In this document: in pieces, positions 62,126 through 64,000 of the stretch
Numbering within the stretch: position 1 is the first letter of the stretch
How the letters are laid out: every line of letters starts with the position of its first letter
Assembly (NCBI RefSeq): GCF_003334855.1
Contig: NZ_QOWE01000020.1
Location: forward strand, 1 to 64,000
DNA length: 64,000 nt
Direction: 5' to 3'
Source of the DNA: Larkinella punicea
GTDB taxonomy: Bacteria > Bacteroidota > Bacteroidia > Cytophagales > Spirosomataceae
The notes under the pieces: generated by a model
Told to the model about the DNA's origin: nothing
Databases searched by the model: none
The model's input: the letters and a program-made list of their open reading frames with translations, nothing else
Program-made: the position numbers and the translations under genes

Positions 62126-63544
62126 ATGAGCCAGTATTTTAAAGATATACAGGAAGGCATCCAAACGACGCTGACGGGGCTGAAGCTCACGTTCCGGCAT
62201 TTGCTGGATGCCCGCCAGAGCCGGAAACCGATCAACGTCCAGCAGACGGATTATTTTGGGCAGGAGACGGGCATTGTCACGCTGCAATACCCGTTTGAGA
62301 CGCTTCAGGTGCCGGACAATGGCCGCTACCGGCTCCACAATGAAATGGACGATTGCATCGTCTGCGACAAGTGCGTCAAAGTGTGTCCCGTAGATTGCAT
62401 CACCATCGACGCGATCAAGGCGACGGAGGAAGTCGGAAAGGCGTCGGATGGCTCGCCCATTCGGTTGTATGCAGGCAAGTTCGACATCGACATGGCCAAG
62501 TGCTGCTACTGCGGCCTTTGCACGACGGTTTGCCCGACCGAATGCCTCACAATGACGAAGACCTACGACTTCAGCGAGTTTGAGTTGGGCAACATGACGT
62601 ATCATTATGCCAACCTGACGCCCGAACAGGCGGATGAAAAACGGCGGTTGTACGAACAGTTTGTGCTGGAGAAAGAAGCCATGAAGGCGCAGCAGGCCGC
62701 TGCCAAAGCCGCTCCGGCCCCTTCGCCGACGCTGGACACGCCGAAAAAACCGGTCTTCCGGCCCGGTATGAAACCCGCTCCCAAACCGGCCGAACCGGCC
62801 GTTGAGCCAACCGTCACACCAGAACCTCCGATTGAAGCGGCTGAAACCGCTCCGGTGGCAGAAACACCAACGCCAAGACCACGACCGGTTTTCCGGCCGA
62901 CGCTGAAAACGCCTTCTCAACCGCCGAAGGAGGAGGCAAAACCGTTGACAGAACAAAATTCGGCGGGTTCGGTGGCTGAACACCCGCTCACGGATGTAAC
63001 GCCGGACGAAGCGGAGAAGATTGCGATGGAAGGCCTGGAAAAACCGGTCGAAGAAGCCAAACCCGTCGCAGCCAAGCCTGTTTTCCGGCCGACTTTAAAA
63101 CCGAAAACCGCCCCACCAGCCGGAGAAGTCAAACCGGCGGAAGCGGTTTCGTCGGAGCAACCTGCCGTTGAAGAAACGAAACCCGTTGTCGCCAAGCCGG
63201 TTTTTCGACCGACGCTGAAACCGAAAACCGCCCCGACGGCTGCGGAATCAAAAACCGTTGAAGAACCCAACCCAACGGAACCCGCGAAGATTGACCAACC
63301 GGTTGCGGAAGAACAAAAACCCGTTGCCGCCAAACCGGCGTTCCGGCCAACCATGCGGCCGAAAACCGCGTCGGCTCCGTCTGCAGAAGACCCCAAACCG
63401 GCAGAACCCGTTGCCGAAATACAACCACAACCGGAAGAGCCAGAACCGCCCGTGGACGAACAAAAACCGGACGAAGTACCAAAGCCCCGACCAGTTTTTC
63501 GGCCGACGCTGAAACCAAAACTGCCGCCGAAAGACGAGTCCTAG
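62126..63544 (+). CDS. nuoI: NADH-quinone oxidoreductase subunit I with repeat tail
   Basis: 472 residues. The first 190 are a normal NuoI: two 4Fe-4S clusters in CIVCDKCVKVCP (C77, C80, C83, C87) and CYCGLCTTVCP (C126, C129, C132, C136). It carries electrons to quinone in complex I on the cytoplasmic side. The remaining 280 residues are a proline-, lysine- and alanine-rich tail with six copies of a KPVFRPTLKPK-like motif, absent from the well-known subunit. nuoJ follows 24 nt later, but nuoH is not upstream. Confidence 0.93.
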   Translation: MSQYFKDIQEGIQTTLTGLKLTFRHLLDARQSRKPINVQQTDYFGQETGIVTLQYPFETLQVPDNGRYRLHNEMDDCIVCDKCVKVCPVDCITIDAIKATEEVGKASDGSPIRLYAGKFDIDMAKCCYCGLCTTVCPTECLTMTKTYDFSEFELGNMTYHYANLTPEQADEKRRLYEQFVLEKEAMKAQQAAAKAAPAPSPTLDTPKKPVFRPGMKPAPKPAEPAVEPTVTPEPPIEAAETAPVAETPTPRPRPVFRPTLKTPSQPPKEEAKPLTEQNSAGSVAEHPLTDVTPDEAEKIAMEGLEKPVEEAKPVAAKPVFRPTLKPKTAPPAGEVKPAEAVSSEQPAVEETKPVVAKPVFRPTLKPKTAPTAAESKTVEEPNPTEPAKIDQPVAEEQKPVAAKPAFRPTMRPKTASAPSAEDPKPAEPVAEIQPQPEEPEPPVDEQKPDEVPKPRPVFRPTLKPKLPPKDES

Positions 63545-63568
63545 TCATCAAGAAAATCAGCTAAATCA

Positions 63569-64000
63569 GTGGTTCAGATCGTTTTTTATTTATTCGTCCT
63601 CTTCACGCTTGGATCGGCTCTGGCGGTTTTGCTGACCAAAAATGTGTTGTATGCCGCCTTTTTTCTGCTGCTGACGTTACTGGGCGTTGCGGGGCTGTTC
63701 GTCCTGGCCGGGGCCGATTTTCTGGCCGTTTCGCAAATCATGATTTACGTGGGCGGTGTGCTGGTACTGATCATTTTCGGAGTTATGCTGACGCACAAAA
63801 CCGATACCGCCAAAACCGATTATACCGAACCGAATTTCATTCTGACCAAACACCGGAGTTGGCTGTGGGCCTTGCTGGTGGCAGGTGGTATTTTCAGCGT
63901 CTTGTACCGGGCGCTGGTGCGGGGGAATTTCGTCTTGCTGAATCAGGGAGAACCATCCTACCGGTCGACGGTCGATACGATTGGGCGGCAGTTGATGACC
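63569..64000 (+). CDS. nuoJ: NADH-quinone oxidoreductase subunit J (cut by window end)
   Basis: 144 codons before the edge. Membrane segments begin at once (VQIVFYLFVLFTLGSALAVLL), followed by the NuoJ motif SQIMIYVGGVLVLIIFGVML. It is a proton-translocation arm subunit of complex I. Start is GTG at 63569; the frame is closed by TAG just upstream, so no ATG is available. Its gene order after nuoI is the usual one. Confidence 0.92.
   Translation, partial: MVQIVFYLFVLFTLGSALAVLLTKNVLYAAFFLLLTLLGVAGLFVLAGADFLAVSQIMIYVGGVLVLIIFGVMLTHKTDTAKTDYTEPNFILTKHRSWLWALLVAGGIFSVLYRALVRGNFVLLNQGEPSYRSTVDTIGRQLMT

Overview
The window looks like the chromosome of a Bacteroidota bacterium of the order Cytophagales, most like Spirosoma, Larkinella and their relatives. 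The evidence is a hybrid two-component protein with an AraC-type output, several LytS-type kinases paired with LytTR or left alone, a type IX secretion (T9SS) cargo with a C-terminal sorting domain, MCE, LptD and DUF1573 genes in typical Bacteroidota form, -7 promoter boxes of the form TAnnTTTG, and a moderately high GC content with AT-rich intergenic gaps. No tRNA, rRNA, CRISPR array or prophage is visible. The only intact mobile element is one IS5-type insertion sequence.

Layout. 1-7.8 kb: end of an unknown ORF, an orphan LytS kinase, a double thioredoxin-fold lipid-anchored or periplasmic protein, a hybrid two-component regulator (HTCS) and a cupin gene that it may control through two direct repeats. 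7.9-14.4 kb: one giant secreted protein with sixteen 72-residue repeats. 14.5-16.2 kb: an MFS transporter with a KdgF-like cupin, suggesting uronate use. 16.4-20.9 kb: light-sensing region with bacteriophytochrome, response regulator and heme oxygenase in one operon facing a PAS kinase. 21-34.5 kb: degradative and accessory genes (GH16, MBL hydrolase, a tandem PhoD pair, DUF1338 oxygenase, a PIN toxin module, GH20, a propeller kinase, ferredoxin and ferredoxin reductase). 34.8-44.3 kb: beta-helix lipoprotein, the insertion sequence, a LytS/LytTR pair and a divergent ABC transporter whose permease is fused to an M1 peptidase. 44.6-50.9 kb: O-antigen ligase-like protein, acetyltransferase, sulfatase, Crp regulator, two small genes and a kinase with an ethylene-receptor-like sensor. 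50.9-64 kb: lipoprotein, acyl-CoA carboxylase, MlaD-like protein, amidase, LptD, DUF1573, a fused 2-oxoacid dehydrogenase E1, nuoI with a long repeat tail, and the start of nuoJ.

How the parts work together. The bacteriophytochrome operon is self-contained: heme oxygenase makes biliverdin for the photoreceptor, and the REC-only regulator receives the signal. MlaD, amidase and LptD form an envelope cluster around one divergent promoter region. FNR and ferredoxin form an electron-transfer pair. nuoI and nuoJ belong to respiratory complex I, whose remaining genes lie outside the window.

The most unusual feature is non-coding. At least eight gaps hold long inverted repeats (arms about 10 to 56 bp), nearly all at or just after a stop codon and sometimes including it. 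Each has its own sequence, so they are not copies of one REP-type element, although a TAAATGTAAA core recurs in some. Other points worth attention are the ethylene-receptor-like kinase, which keeps the copper-binding Cys and His at the plant spacing, the HTCS direct repeats, the 1080-bp super-repeat in the giant protein, and the KPVFRP-repeat tail on NuoI.
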